This document shows, piece by piece, positions 48,407 through 58,496 of a stretch of 64,000 bases of DNA. Origin of the DNA: Planctomycetaceae bacterium (lineage in GTDB: Bacteria; Planctomycetota; Planctomycetia; Planctomycetales; Planctomycetaceae); NCBI GenBank assembly GCA_020426325.1, contig JAGQQG010000008.1, forward strand, positions 1 to 64,000. The letters run 5' to 3'. The first letter of the stretch is position 1. Every line of letters starts with the position of its first letter. Made by a program: the position numbers and the translations under genes. The notes under the pieces were generated by a model. It saw nothing but the letters and a program-made list of their open reading frames with translations, had not been told where the DNA came from and did no database searches.

Positions 48407-50185
48407 ATGTGTCGATTGAAGTTTTTTTGCTTACTCGTGACTGGTTTTGTCCTGTTGTTGAGTGCTGGCGTTGTCCAAGCAGCCGATACGCCGAGTGCTG
48501 TGGCTCCTGTGATGCGGTTGCTGAAGAGTGGACGCGTCCCTGCAGCCCGGATGGAAGCGATCGTGGAACAGGTTATTCGGCGAGGCAACGAGCATGACCT
48601 GGCTTACATTTATGAGCAGGCATCCGGGACAGATGCCTACGATCCGGAGTTGCGGCTGCACATTTACAACCTGTTGGCCGACGCGGCGGCAGAACGTCAG
48701 GTCATCCCCGCTGGAGACCTGAGCAGTCTTGTTGATGTCATCTCATCCGATCAGGCCGCAGCGTCACCCGAGTTGCGACTCGCGGCGATTCGTCTGGCCG
48801 GAGACTGGCGAGTTGCTCAAGCAGCTGAGTCATTACAGTCGCTGCTGGTCAATCCGGAGACGCCGGAAAACGTCCGGCAAGCAGCCCTGCATTCGCTGAC
48901 TCTGATCGGAGGCGATGTCGCTCGGCAAGCGATCGTCAGTCTGACCGATGCCACGCATCCAGTCAGTGTGAGGAGCGAAGCCGTTGCTGCACTGGCATCG
49001 TTGGACCTTCCCATCGCGGTCGAGCAAGCGGTCGGTGTGCTGAACGGTATGAACGCGGATGATGATCCGACTGGCATCGTCTCGGCATTTCTCGATGTCC
49101 AGGGTGGCAGCGACCAACTGGCAACGGCCATCGAACAGTCGCCTCCCTCGAAGGAGATCGCGATGCTTTCCCTGCGGCACATGTACTCGCAGGGACGCAG
49201 CGATGCCAGTCTGTCGACGGTGCTTGGGACAATCGCCGGGATTGAGGCTGACCCGCAGCCGCTCTCACCGGAACAAGTCGCTGCCAAGCTGAAAGAGGTC
49301 GAGGCACACGGCGATGCGAGTCGCGGGGAAGCCGTCTTTCGCCGTGCAGACCTGTCGTGCATGAAGTGCCATGCGGTCAGCAAGGGTGGCGGACAAGTCG
49401 GACCCGATTTGAGTGCACTCGGTGCCAGTTCGCCCGTGGACTACATCATCAACTCGATCTCCAATCCGGATCAGCAGATCAAGGAGGCGTTTGTCACCCG
49501 TATCGTGATCACCGAGCAGGGGCTGATCCATCAGGGGATCGTGATTGATCGCACGGGGGAACGACTCGTTCTCAAAGATGCAAAAGGGAAGCAGCTCACA
49601 ATTCCGATCGCAAGCATTGACGAAGAGGTTGAGGGAAAATCGCTGATGCCCAAAGGACTGATGAAGTTCATGACGGACAGTGAGTTTCTCGACCTCGTGA
49701 AGTTTCTGTCGATGCTTGGCAAACCGGGAACGGAATACGCAATTCGTCAAACCCCGCGGATGCAGCGCTGGCGGGTGCTGAGTTCACCTCCGGCGGAACT
49801 CAGTGGTCCGACCGTTGATGAGTCTGTTCTCGAAGAATATATGGCGAGTGATCCGAAGACTGTTCCTGCGTACTCCCGCGTGAACGGAGACCTGCCGCTC
49901 GGTGAACTGGCACGCGACACAAATCCGGTGCTCTGGCTGCAGGCTGAGGTGGATGTGTCGCAGGATGGGGATATCGGCATCTCGCTGGATTCTGCGGAAG
50001 GGGTGCAGACGTGGGTCGGCCCCCGGTCGTCAATCGAGGATCAGATTACGGTCACATTGCCCCGCGGGAGTCACCAGATTCTCTTGCGGGTCGACACGGC
50101 CGCACGATCTTCAGACGTATTGCGGCTCGAACTGTTCCGAGTGGAAGGATCGTCGGCTGAGTTCACAGTGGTCGACGGTGCCTGA
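48407..50185 (+). CDS. Secreted HEAT-repeat, haem-binding protein (Pirellula/Verrucomicrobium type)
   Basis: A 592-residue exported protein. Signal peptide 1-25; HEAT-like helices about 35-290; a cytochrome-c-like haem motif C318-x-x-C321-H322 within the planctomycete-type domain (GEAVFRRADLSCMKCHAVSKGGGQVGPDLSALG, then SISNPDQQIKEAF and the GIVIDRTGERLVLKDAKG segment); and a C-terminal beta-domain. In many related proteins this domain is fused directly to the dehydrogenase and HEAT region, which here is the preceding gene, 190 bases upstream. The two probably work as donor and acceptor. Confidence 0.85.
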   Translation: MCRLKFFCLLVTGFVLLLSAGVVQAADTPSAVAPVMRLLKSGRVPAARMEAIVEQVIRRGNEHDLAYIYEQASGTDAYDPELRLHIYNLLADAAAERQVIPAGDLSSLVDVISSDQAAASPELRLAAIRLAGDWRVAQAAESLQSLLVNPETPENVRQAALHSLTLIGGDVARQAIVSLTDATHPVSVRSEAVAALASLDLPIAVEQAVGVLNGMNADDDPTGIVSAFLDVQGGSDQLATAIEQSPPSKEIAMLSLRHMYSQGRSDASLSTVLGTIAGIEADPQPLSPEQVAAKLKEVEAHGDASRGEAVFRRADLSCMKCHAVSKGGGQVGPDLSALGASSPVDYIINSISNPDQQIKEAFVTRIVITEQGLIHQGIVIDRTGERLVLKDAKGKQLTIPIASIDEEVEGKSLMPKGLMKFMTDSEFLDLVKFLSMLGKPGTEYAIRQTPRMQRWRVLSSPPAELSGPTVDESVLEEYMASDPKTVPAYSRVNGDLPLGELARDTNPVLWLQAEVDVSQDGDIGISLDSAEGVQTWVGPRSSIEDQITVTLPRGSHQILLRVDTAARSSDVLRLELFRVEGSSAEFTVVDGA

Positions 50186-50292
50186 TGGAATCAAATGTTG
50201 GTTGTGATCTTTCTTGAGACATTTCGCGTTGTCACTTGTGAGTAACAGGGCTCACAACGGATGAGCTGATAATCTCCGGATATCGGTGCAGA

Positions 50293-50922
50293 ATGGAAGA
50301 ACTGATCGAAACACTGTTTGAACATCTTGAGGAACACTGGGTCAAATTCGTGACCGCAGGCCTGTTCATGGGTGTGGGCTGGTTCTTCGGCAAACGTCGC
50401 GCCCGCAGCGAATGGGCGAAGAAAGAGTTTCTCGATCGACTCAACGTGTCGCTCACATCAATCGAGAACGGCACGTTGCGGATTCGTACAATCATTGAAA
50501 AGAGTTGTCAGGACGTGTTCCTGAATTCCGTTGCAGCAGAAGCGATCAACGCGGCTGCCCGAAAGACGACCGAAGAAAACCCCATTCTTCCGCTTGAGAA
50601 TGAAGATTACTGGTACTACCTCAACGCTGTCTTGAATGAAATCGCAGAGAAGTTCGCGGAAGGGCAGTTGAGGCGGGACCTCGGGCTGCCGGTCGAGGTG
50701 GGGACATATCTCATCTGTCTGACCTGCGAACGAGCAGGAGCCGTGCGGACTCAGAAGGTCCGGGCCATGCTCGTCCGCAAGTCGCTACTTTCCAATCTTC
50801 CTGAAGAGACGCCCGGCTTCGAGAGTCCGACGCACTCGACCCGCTGGGAAACATTGCAATTCCTTGCAAAATCGTATCGGACGGCCCCCCACCAGTTTCT
50901 GGAAGTGGAGCTTTGTCTGTAG
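50293..50922 (+). CDS. Hypothetical single-pass membrane protein (209 aa)
   Basis: The first 17 residues are acidic and helical (MEELIETLFEHLEEHW), followed by one membrane helix at about 18-34 (FVTAGLFMGVGWFF) and a basic stop (GKRRAR). The remaining 170 residues are a soluble, probably cytoplasmic domain with long helices and a C-terminal beta part (VGTYLICLTCERAGAVRTQKVRAMLVRKSLL). No domain is recognised and no catalytic motif stands out. It is between two exported cytochrome-domain proteins, 55 bases before the next start, but has no signal peptide itself. No SD seen. Confidence 0.65.
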   Translation: MEELIETLFEHLEEHWVKFVTAGLFMGVGWFFGKRRARSEWAKKEFLDRLNVSLTSIENGTLRIRTIIEKSCQDVFLNSVAAEAINAAARKTTEENPILPLENEDYWYYLNAVLNEIAEKFAEGQLRRDLGLPVEVGTYLICLTCERAGAVRTQKVRAMLVRKSLLSNLPEETPGFESPTHSTRWETLQFLAKSYRTAPHQFLEVELCL

Positions 50923-50976
50923 ACTGAGGGAACACGAATGATTCGATTCATAGTCCTTCAGTCGGAGGTTGCAGGA

Positions 50977-53871
50977 ATGCAATCGCGTGTCAGGTTCGCT
51001 GGATTGCTGATCGTCAGCACAAGTTTGTTGACAGGTTCTCTGTGGGCTGCGCAGACGGAAACTCCCTCGCCCGACTTCACGACGGACGTGGCACCGATTC
51101 TCACGAAGTATTGTGCAGGATGTCACAACGATGGCGACAGAGACGGCAACCTCTCACTGGAGTCCTTTGCTTCTCTGATTAAGGGGACCGAAGACGGACC
51201 GGCCGTCCTTCCCGGCGATGCTGCCGGCAGCCGGATGATTCGAGTACTTTCCGGTCAGGAGCCCGCAATGCCTCCCGAGGGAGAACCGCGTCCGACTGAA
51301 GAGGAAATCACGCTGTTGACTCGCTGGATCGACAGTGGTGCAAAGGGTCCCGCTGGTGTCGAGCCGGATCGTCTGATGCTCGTGGTCCCCAGGATCGAGT
51401 CACATGTCGATCGTCATCCGATTGCTGCCCTTGATCAGTCGGCTGATGGAAGCAAACTCGCTGTGGCCCGTTATGCGGAGGTGCTGATTTACAAGGTCCC
51501 CGATGAAGGAGCCATCGCCGGCACGAAACCGGTGTTGACGTTGCACGAGTTCCCCGGCAATGTGACCTCTGTGCACTTTGTGGATGACGGGAATCGACTG
51601 ATCACCGCTTCGGGTGTTACCGGGTTGGGTGGCGTCGCAGCGATCTGGGATTTGACGACAGGAGCACTGGTTCACGAGTTCAAAGGGCATCGAGACATCC
51701 TCTACGATGCTGAGCTTTCCCCCGATGGCTCGCTGCTGACGACGTGCAGTTACGACAAGTCGATCATTCTCTGGGACGTCGCTTCCGGTGAGCAGGTGCG
51801 GACGCTCGCGGGGCACAACGGTCCTGTGTATGACGTCGCCTTCAGCCCGGATGGACAGTATCTGGTGAGCGCGAGTGCGGATGACACATGCAAAGTATGG
51901 AGAGTCGCAGACGGCGAACGTCTGGACACGCTCGGCCAGCCACTCAAGGAACAATACACCTGCACCTTCAGTCCGGACGGTAAGATGATCGTCGCCGGCG
52001 GAGCAGACAATCGTATTCGGGTCTGGAAGTTCATCTCGAAGGACCGACCGCGGATCAACCCGCTGCTGCATTCCCGGTTTGCTCATGAGGGAGCTGTCCT
52101 TCGGGTCGAGTTCACGACCGACGGCCGGAATCTGGTTTCCGTTGCCGAAGACCGAACAATCAAGGTCTGGGACACGACCGAATTCACCGAGCGACAGCTT
52201 TGGGAAGATCAACCCGATGTTGCGAACGCTCTGGCAGTCGGTCCTGATGGAAACACATTCCGCGTCGGACGTCTGGATGGCTCGATCGAACAGTTCCCGA
52301 TCGACGCAAGCCCTCACGCTGCGGAAACCGTGGCCGCGAGTACTGTCTCGTTGGCTCAGCCCATACCGATGCCAACCGAAATATCGGAATTGACTGAAGT
52401 CGAGCCGAATGATTCACCGTCCGCAGCGATGAACGTTGACACGCCGGTACGAATTCAAGGCGTGCTGCATCATGAGTCGATTGATGAAGCAACAGCCGAG
52501 GCCGATCAGAAAGGAGAGAAAGAGACCGTTGACTTCGACATGTTTCGGTTTTCCGCACGCGCGGGTCAGGAGTGGGTGATCGAGGTGGATGCTTCTCGGT
52601 CAGGATCTCCCGTCGATTCCTTTGTTGAGGTGCTGACATCTGACGGCCAGCGGATCGAACGATGGGTTCTTCAGGCGGTCCGGGACTCATACTTCACCTT
52701 CCGGGGGAAGGACGCCAACACGTCGAGCGACTTCCGTATCTTCAATTGGCAGGAGATGCATCTCAATGATTACCTGTACGCCAACGGTGAAGTGACGAAG
52801 CTGTGGATGTATCCGCGAGGCCCCGACTCAGGGTTCAATGTTTATCCGGGTCAGGGAAACCGCTGGGGTTTTTTCGACACGACGCCTCTGGCACACGCTC
52901 TGAATGCGCCCTGTTACATCGTTGAGCCTCATCCACCAGGAACAAAACTGATTCCCAACGGACTTCCGGTGTTTACGCTCTACTTCGAAAACGACGACGA
53001 ATGCCGTCGTACGCTTGGAAGCGACTCGAAACTGTTCTTCAGTGCACCGCAGGATGGTGACTATCTTGCCAAACTGAAGGACGTGCGGGGACAACAGGGA
53101 CCGGAGTATCGCTATTCGCTGAGCATTCGACCACGACAGCCAGACTTTCAGGTCAAGGTGCAGGGAGAGAACCCAACTGTCTCTCCGGGAAGTGCGAAGG
53201 AGTTCACGGTTCAGGCGACTCGGCTCGATGGGTATGAGGGACCGATTCATGTCGACATCACCGGATTGCCCTACGGCTTTGGGGTAACAACGCCGCTTCT
53301 CATCGAAGCAGGTCAGGTCGAGGCGATGGGCGTGATCTGGGCCAATGCGGATGCGGTTGCTCCAGAGGGTGATGAAGCCAAGGCGTCCATGGTGACTGCA
53401 ACCGCTGAGATCAACGGGACACAGGTATCGCACTCCGGCGGTTTGCTGGGAGAGGTCAAACTCGGCGAAGCCCCTAGGTTGACGGTCGAGATTCAACCCG
53501 CGCCCGGCGGAGCCGAGCCGCTCTCGTCGTCCGTCGACGGACCACTGGAATTTGCGATCACTCCCGGAGAGACGATCATGCTTCAGGTGGTGATCGAACG
53601 TCACGGCGAAGATGGCGAGGTGTCGTTCGGCAAGGAGTTTTCGGGACGAAACCTGCCGCATGGCGTGTATGTCGACAACATCGGCCTCAACGGACTGCTG
53701 CTTTTGAGTGGTCAGTCAGAACGGAAAATCTTCATTACGGCTGACGAAGGAGTGTCGGAGCAGACTCGGATGTTCCATCTCTCGACGGATGCCGGAGGTG
53801 GGCACGCAACCCGACCGGTCATTCTGCATGTGGTTCGCGACAAGCCGTCAAGTGAACGGGCATCGAGGTAA
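50977..53871 (+). CDS. Exported cytochrome-motif / WD40 / PPC-domain protein
   Basis: A 964-residue exported protein. After a signal peptide (1-25) a PSCyt1-type haem motif C46-x-x-C49-H50 (CAGCH) appears, with VLPGDAAGSRMIRVL. Residues about 140-450 hold WD40 repeats (for example HRDILYDAELSPDGSLLTTCSYDKSIILWD). About 465-560 resembles a bacterial pre-peptidase C-terminal (PPC) beta-domain (VEPNDSPSAAMN to VDSFVEVLTSDG). The rest is beta-rich and ends TRPVILHVVRD. ATG 50977 has GGAGG eight bases before it. A surface scaffold with a redox-active haem is inferred. Confidence 0.85.
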   Translation: MQSRVRFAGLLIVSTSLLTGSLWAAQTETPSPDFTTDVAPILTKYCAGCHNDGDRDGNLSLESFASLIKGTEDGPAVLPGDAAGSRMIRVLSGQEPAMPPEGEPRPTEEEITLLTRWIDSGAKGPAGVEPDRLMLVVPRIESHVDRHPIAALDQSADGSKLAVARYAEVLIYKVPDEGAIAGTKPVLTLHEFPGNVTSVHFVDDGNRLITASGVTGLGGVAAIWDLTTGALVHEFKGHRDILYDAELSPDGSLLTTCSYDKSIILWDVASGEQVRTLAGHNGPVYDVAFSPDGQYLVSASADDTCKVWRVADGERLDTLGQPLKEQYTCTFSPDGKMIVAGGADNRIRVWKFISKDRPRINPLLHSRFAHEGAVLRVEFTTDGRNLVSVAEDRTIKVWDTTEFTERQLWEDQPDVANALAVGPDGNTFRVGRLDGSIEQFPIDASPHAAETVAASTVSLAQPIPMPTEISELTEVEPNDSPSAAMNVDTPVRIQGVLHHESIDEATAEADQKGEKETVDFDMFRFSARAGQEWVIEVDASRSGSPVDSFVEVLTSDGQRIERWVLQAVRDSYFTFRGKDANTSSDFRIFNWQEMHLNDYLYANGEVTKLWMYPRGPDSGFNVYPGQGNRWGFFDTTPLAHALNAPCYIVEPHPPGTKLIPNGLPVFTLYFENDDECRRTLGSDSKLFFSAPQDGDYLAKLKDVRGQQGPEYRYSLSIRPRQPDFQVKVQGENPTVSPGSAKEFTVQATRLDGYEGPIHVDITGLPYGFGVTTPLLIEAGQVEAMGVIWANADAVAPEGDEAKASMVTATAEINGTQVSHSGGLLGEVKLGEAPRLTVEIQPAPGGAEPLSSSVDGPLEFAITPGETIMLQVVIERHGEDGEVSFGKEFSGRNLPHGVYVDNIGLNGLLLLSGQSERKIFITADEGVSEQTRMFHLSTDAGGGHATRPVILHVVRDKPSSERASR

Positions 53872-53892
53872 ACGTCAGCAGAGCAGTCCGCA

Positions 53893-54396
53893 TCACTCGA
53901 ACTGCATCGACATTGGCTCAACGATTGCGATCAGGTCAACTCCCTGCTCATGTGTTGATTTCGAAACGATTGCGGAAGTCTCATCGCTTTCCCAAAGGTC
54001 GATACGGATCGCTTCCACCCCACAGGGATTCAACAGACCCGGACAAACTTCTTCCAGGAGATACTGGGCCATGTTCTCGGCCGTCGGGTTGTTCGGCAGG
54101 ATGAAGAGCTTCGATGGCACCACCGAGCGGATGGCGGCGATCCCGTTGTCGTCTTCGCGGCTGAGCACGAAGCCATGATCCCAATGGGTATCAATCCAGC
54201 CTTTCAGCAAGGATTTCAGTTCAGCAAAGTCAATGACGCGGCCCACATCATCGACTTGGCTGTGATCAGGTCCGCTCGTAGTGACATAGAAGTCGGCCAC
54301 ATAGTTGTGACCGTGAAAGTTCGCGCACTTCCCTTCATGCCCGAGGAGACGGTGTCCCGCACAAAATCGAATCCGTCGCAAGACGGTCACATTCAT
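53893..54396 (-). CDS. queD: 6-pyruvoyl-tetrahydropterin synthase / QueD family
   Basis: A 167-residue T-fold enzyme. H15 (FCAGHRL), H28 and H30 (NFHGHNY) form the zinc site and C24 is the catalytic cysteine; [23 protein letters not shown] and [10 protein letters not shown] are further signatures. In bacteria this family usually makes 6-carboxy-tetrahydropterin for queuosine and 7-deazaguanine. A pterin-synthase role is an alternative. queC, queE and queF are not nearby. It is longer than E. coli QueD at the C-terminus. Convergent with the WD40 gene. Confidence 0.85.
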   Translation of the reverse strand: MNVTVLRRIRFCAGHRLLGHEGKCANFHGHNYVADFYVTTSGPDHSQVDDVGRVIDFAELKSLLKGWIDTHWDHGFVLSREDDNGIAAIRSVVPSKLFILPNNPTAENMAQYLLEEVCPGLLNPCGVEAIRIDLWESDETSAIVSKSTHEQGVDLIAIVEPMSMQFE

Positions 54397-54608
54397 TCGT
54401 TTGACTCCATGATGCTGGTCTGAAACCGCATTCTAAACCGTTTTCGAGGAATGTGCGATGCCCCGGCTTTCGAGGATTTTCACTTGGTTGCACGGCGAAA
54501 GATCATATTCGCACCTCGGAACGGGATCATCCGTGAAATCTCGATGTTCAGTGAGTATTCTGCGAATCTTGGGAATGTAAATGGCACCTGACCTCAGGAG
54601 CATGAAGC

Positions 54609-54971
54609 GTGACACTCGATGAAGCTCAGCAGCGTGTGGATCATTGGATCCAGGAAATCGGAGTCCGTTATTTCTCTGAACTCACGAATCTCGCCCAACT
54701 GGTCGAAGAGGTCGGAGAGGTGGCCCGTGTCATCTCTCGGCAGTACGGCGACCAGAGCTTCAAGGACAGCGACCGTGATATCGACCTGGCTGATGAACTC
54801 GCGGACGTGCTGTTTGTGGTGATCTGTCTGGCGAATCAGACGGGCGTCAACCTCACCGAGGCGTTAGAACGGTCTCTGATCAAGAAGACGAGTCGGGATC
54901 GAGAGCGACATCAGCAGAATCCGAAGTTAACTGGATCTGAAGTCGAGAATCGTGACGATTGTCTCGGATGA
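54609..54971 (+). CDS. MazG-like nucleotide pyrophosphohydrolase
   Basis: A 120-residue all-alpha NTP-PPase. The metal-binding pattern is visible: LVEEVGEVARV (EExxE) at about 32-36 and DLADELADVLF (ExxD) further on. These small enzymes remove aberrant or non-canonical NTPs. It starts at GTG 54609, with GGAG nine bases upstream. Its length matches single-domain MazG-like proteins rather than two-domain MazG. It precedes hemE after 80 bases. Confidence 0.85.
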   Translation: MTLDEAQQRVDHWIQEIGVRYFSELTNLAQLVEEVGEVARVISRQYGDQSFKDSDRDIDLADELADVLFVVICLANQTGVNLTEALERSLIKKTSRDRERHQQNPKLTGSEVENRDDCLG

Positions 54972-55051
54972 CGCAGGACTGTTCGGCGTGCTACGATCTG
55001 ATTGAAAGCAATCCGTGAAGTGCGAGTCAGACCCCTCGGAGATCAACATCG

Positions 55052-56092
55052 ATGAACGACAAACGGCTGCACGACAGCCGGTTTATGAAAGCTGTCCGCT
55101 GTGAACCGTCCGATACGACACCGGTCTGGATCATGCGTCAGGCGGGTCGCTATCTGCCGGAGTACATGGAGGTTCGCAGCAAAGTCTCGTCGGTGCTCGA
55201 GCTTTGTCGACGCTCGGACCTTGCTGCAGAAGTCACGGTTTCGGCACAACAGATTCTTGGCGTCGATGCGGCCATCCTGTTTGCAGACCTGCCGCCGCTT
55301 TTGATCCCGATGGGATTCGAACTCACCTACGAGCCGGGACCAACGATTCACAATCCGCTTCGCCTGGGCGACGATCTCGGCAGAATTCGAGCGATCGAAT
55401 CGGCCGATGAGATGGCAGAAGTGATGGAAACCGCTCGGCTGGTTCGCAAGGAACTGGCCGACGACATTCCCTTGATCGGCTTCGCTGGGGCACCCTTCAC
55501 GCTGGCTTCCTACGCTATCGAAGGGGGCGGGTCACGCGACTTCAAACACACCAAGACGTTGATGTATGCAGACCCCGGAGCCTGGAATGCGTTCATCGAA
55601 AGGGTGGTCAAGAGTCTGATCATCTATCTTCGCGGGCAGATTACAGCTGGATGCCAGGTGGTGCAGCTGTTTGACAGCTGGGGGGGATGCCTGTCACCGG
55701 GCGATTACCGGCAGTTTGTGATGCCTCACACACAACGAGTCATTCGTGCGATCGAGCAAGATGTGCCAGTGATCAACTTTCTCACCGGTAACCCTGCGTT
55801 GCTTCCACTCTTGCGAGAAGCGGGCGGTCAGGTCATTGGACTCGATTGGCGGGTGGATCTCAAAGACGGTTGGAAAACCGTGGGGCATGACGTGGCAGTG
55901 CAGGGGAACCTCGATCCGGTCTCTCTGTTTGCTGATCTTGAGACCCTGAGAAAGCGGACACGTGACGTGATTGACGCTACCGAAGGACGCCCCGGACATA
56001 TCTTTAACCTGGGGCATGGTGTGATGCCGGATATGAAACCGGAGAACGTGAAGGCGCTCGTTGAGATGGTTCATGAGATGGGGCAAAGATGA
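55052..56092 (+). CDS. hemE: Uroporphyrinogen decarboxylase
   Basis: A 346-residue Hem[16 protein letters not shown] near 24-38 is the substrate-binding signature, followed by [30 protein letters not shown] and the C-terminal [16 protein letters not shown]. It decarboxylates uroporphyrinogen III to coproporphyrinogen III in haem synthesis. GGAG precedes the ATG. The stop overlaps the next start as ATGA, so hemE and the oxidase gene are translationally coupled. Haem is needed by the cytochrome-motif proteins upstream. Confidence 0.95.
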   Translation: MNDKRLHDSRFMKAVRCEPSDTTPVWIMRQAGRYLPEYMEVRSKVSSVLELCRRSDLAAEVTVSAQQILGVDAAILFADLPPLLIPMGFELTYEPGPTIHNPLRLGDDLGRIRAIESADEMAEVMETARLVRKELADDIPLIGFAGAPFTLASYAIEGGGSRDFKHTKTLMYADPGAWNAFIERVVKSLIIYLRGQITAGCQVVQLFDSWGGCLSPGDYRQFVMPHTQRVIRAIEQDVPVINFLTGNPALLPLLREAGGQVIGLDWRVDLKDGWKTVGHDVAVQGNLDPVSLFADLETLRKRTRDVIDATEGRPGHIFNLGHGVMPDMKPENVKALVEMVHEMGQR

Positions 56093-57546
56093 ACGGGACT
56101 CGTTCCATTGCCGTGGTCGGGGGTGGACTGACGGGCTTGGCGGCTGCACATCATTTGGGAGAGTTGATCGAGGCCAAACAGCTTCCCATTGAGGTAACGC
56201 TGTTTGAGGCGAGTTCACGAGTGGGTGGAGTCTTTGGCACTCTGCACATTGACGGACATATTGTCGAAACGGGGGCTGACTCGTTCATCACCAACAAGCC
56301 TTGGGCCGCTGACCTCTGCAAGCGGCTGGGGCTTGAGGATCAGCTGATCAGTACCAATTCCGAATACCAGCGGTCGTTCATTTTGTACGAGGGACGACCG
56401 GTTCAGACGCCGGACGGGTTTGAGTTGCTGGTGCCACGGAAACTGCGTGCACTCCTGTCGTCACCATTTCTGAGCCCGCAAGGCAAACTCGACGTCGCGA
56501 ATGAGGCGTTCGTGCCTCCGAGAACGGACGAGGCCGATGAGAGCCTGGCCGACTTCACTCGTCGACGGTTTGGTCAGGAAATGCTCGATCGGATTGTGCA
56601 GCCGATGGTGGGTGGCATCTATACAGCCAATCCGGAGCATCTCAGTATGCAGGCCACGTTACCGCGCTACGTCAACATGGAGCGCGAGCACGGAAGCCTG
56701 TTGCGTGCGGTTTGGCAGGAACGAACGTCGTCTGAGCAGGATGGCTCTGGTGGTGAGATGGATCCGCCATCCGGCATCAGCGGGGCAAGGTATGGACTGT
56801 TTGCGTCTCTCAAGGATGGCATGTCCACATTGTTAGATGTCCTTGAACAACGCGTGCGTTCAATTGCCCGTGTGGAATTGGAGTCTCCCGTCTTGTCTGT
56901 GGCTCCACAGTCGTCCGGTTGGTATCGCGTCACAACCTCCGGCGGTGAGGCAAGCACCTTTGACGGTCTGATTCTCGCTCTGCCAGCTTACCGGTCCGGT
57001 CAACTGATCACCGAATGGGACACGTCGCTTGCTGAGCGTCTTTCACAGATCCCCTATGCTTCAAGTGCGATCCTGGTGTCTGCCCACAACCTCTCCGACA
57101 TCGAGCATCCTCTGAATGCATTCGGGCTCGTGATACCACATCAGGAAAAAAGAAAGGTTCTGGCGGTGTCGTTTCTGAGTCGGAAGTTCAAAGGACGATC
57201 ACCTGACGGGACGATCCAGTTGAGGACATTCATCGGCGGGGCAATGCAGCCGGAGTTGTTTGAACGGGACGATGCATCACTGATTGCAATGGTTAGGGAA
57301 GAACTCAGAGACATCCTCGGCGTGAGAGGAGAGCCACTGTTCCATCACTTGGCCCGGTACGAACGTGCGATGCCTCAATACCATGTCGGTCATCTTGACC
57401 TGGTTGCTGACATCGAGCGACGCGAAGCAGAACATCGCGGTTTAGCACTGGCGGGGAACGCCTACCGTGGCGTTGGAGTTCCAGACAGCGTTCACAGCGG
57501 CGAACAGGCAGCCGCACGCGTTTTCAATGAGTTAGCGATCGGTTGA
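56089..57546 (+). CDS. hemY: Protoporphyrinogen/coproporphyrinogen oxidase (HemY/HemG type)
   Basis: A 485-residue FAD enzyme. The dinucleotide motif [15 protein letters not shown] is at 9-23, [13 protein letters not shown] follows, then [22 protein letters not shown] and the C-terminal FAD motif [22 protein letters not shown]. It oxidises protoporphyrinogen IX or coproporphyrinogen III; which one cannot be decided by eye. It overlaps hemE by four bases. hemH/cpfC is not in the window. Confidence 0.92.
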   Translation: MNGTRSIAVVGGGLTGLAAAHHLGELIEAKQLPIEVTLFEASSRVGGVFGTLHIDGHIVETGADSFITNKPWAADLCKRLGLEDQLISTNSEYQRSFILYEGRPVQTPDGFELLVPRKLRALLSSPFLSPQGKLDVANEAFVPPRTDEADESLADFTRRRFGQEMLDRIVQPMVGGIYTANPEHLSMQATLPRYVNMEREHGSLLRAVWQERTSSEQDGSGGEMDPPSGISGARYGLFASLKDGMSTLLDVLEQRVRSIARVELESPVLSVAPQSSGWYRVTTSGGEASTFDGLILALPAYRSGQLITEWDTSLAERLSQIPYASSAILVSAHNLSDIEHPLNAFGLVIPHQEKRKVLAVSFLSRKFKGRSPDGTIQLRTFIGGAMQPELFERDDASLIAMVREELRDILGVRGEPLFHHLARYERAMPQYHVGHLDLVADIERREAEHRGLALAGNAYRGVGVPDSVHSGEQAAARVFNELAIG

Positions 57547-57573
57547 GAGAACTGCGTCGAGAGAAATTGCAGA

Positions 57574-57951
57574 TCACAAATCCTTGGCCATCCCATCCCG
57601 GCGTCGACGTCTGCGAGTGTTGTGTGCCCACTTGTCGCCGGCCTCCGCCTCGAGGAAGAATGAACCTGCAAAAATTCGATAGAAGAGCAGCAGGACGAAA
57701 GCTCCACCGGTCGCGGCACAGAAGCCGATCGGCGTGATGGGCTTGATAGCCGTTTCGTGCGTGAAGAACATCACCGTTCCACAGCCAATAACACAACCCA
57801 CGATGCCCATCAGCATGGTGGCAATCGCACCACCGGGGTCGCGTCCGGGCATGATGGCCTTGGCTGTGAGTCCGACAATGGTGCCGAAGCCGACCCACAT
57901 CAGAAACTCATTGACTGCATGCTGAAACGCTTCGACAAAACTGGCGTCCAT
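57574..57951 (-). CDS. GlsB/YeaQ/YmgE-type small membrane protein
   Basis: A 125-residue protein with three to four membrane helices (about 12-34, 40-60, 68-88). GFGTIVGLTAKAIMPGRDPGGAIATMLMGIVGCVIGC matches the transglycosylase-associated (GlsB/YeaQ/YmgE) family of small stress-linked membrane proteins. The C-terminus is a basic tail (RRRRRRD), longer than usual. ATG 57951 has AGGG upstream; the open frame continues 51 codons further without support. Function in the family is not established. Confidence 0.8.
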   Translation of the reverse strand: MDASFVEAFQHAVNEFLMWVGFGTIVGLTAKAIMPGRDPGGAIATMLMGIVGCVIGCGTVMFFTHETAIKPITPIGFCAATGGAFVLLLFYRIFAGSFFLEAEAGDKWAHNTRRRRRRDGMAKDL

Positions 57952-58143
57952 GCCATTACCCTCTGATAGCTCCACCGGGCTCGTCTGCACGCGACTTGCG
58001 TACGTGCCCTCATCGCACTTATCGCCCATCCGACCGGCAGACTTGCGATCAGCGTTATCCGTGGGGGCATCGCGCTTTATCGGCAGGGCCAACCTGTTCG
58101 TCAAGGTCTTCTCAGTCGGCAGCTTGCAGACCGGCAGAATGTG

Positions 58144-58407
58144 CTACCCGCCACCGACAGCAGCGACGAAATGAACTTCTTTCGCGTCACCTACCTGTTC
58201 CAGAAGCCCCAGATCGCTGATTCGGGAATCGACGGCCACCGCCAGTCCTGGTCTCAAGTGGTCGCCGTCACACAGTCTTTGACGAATCCCAGGGAACCGC
58301 TCTTCTAACGTAGCGATGATTTCCCGGACGGTGGTTTCGCTCATCTGAATCCGGTCGACACCATCGGTGTGCCGACGGAGCGACGGTGGAATGAAGACTG
58401 TCGGCAA
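58144..58407 (-). CDS. MoaD/ThiS-family sulfur carrier-like protein
   Basis: An 87-residue beta-grasp protein. It starts VFIPPSLRRHT, contains TTVREIIATLEERFPG, and ends VHFVAAVGGG, giving the C-terminal Gly-Gly needed for adenylation and thiocarboxylation. TTG at 58407 with GGAG seven bases upstream is the start. No adenylating partner (MoeB/ThiF) or molybdopterin/thiamine gene is adjacent. The gene context (a MaoC hydratase and a GlsB-type protein) gives no pathway. Confidence 0.8.
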   Translation of the reverse strand: MPTVFIPPSLRRHTDGVDRIQMSETTVREIIATLEERFPGIRQRLCDGDHLRPGLAVAVDSRISDLGLLEQVGDAKEVHFVAAVGGG

Positions 58408-58496
58408 CGCTCAACTCCAACACTGAATCGAACAGTCTACAGGCAGCGTCCTGACAGGCATCTCGCTGCTTCGAGTCCATCGGCAGGACATGGCTG

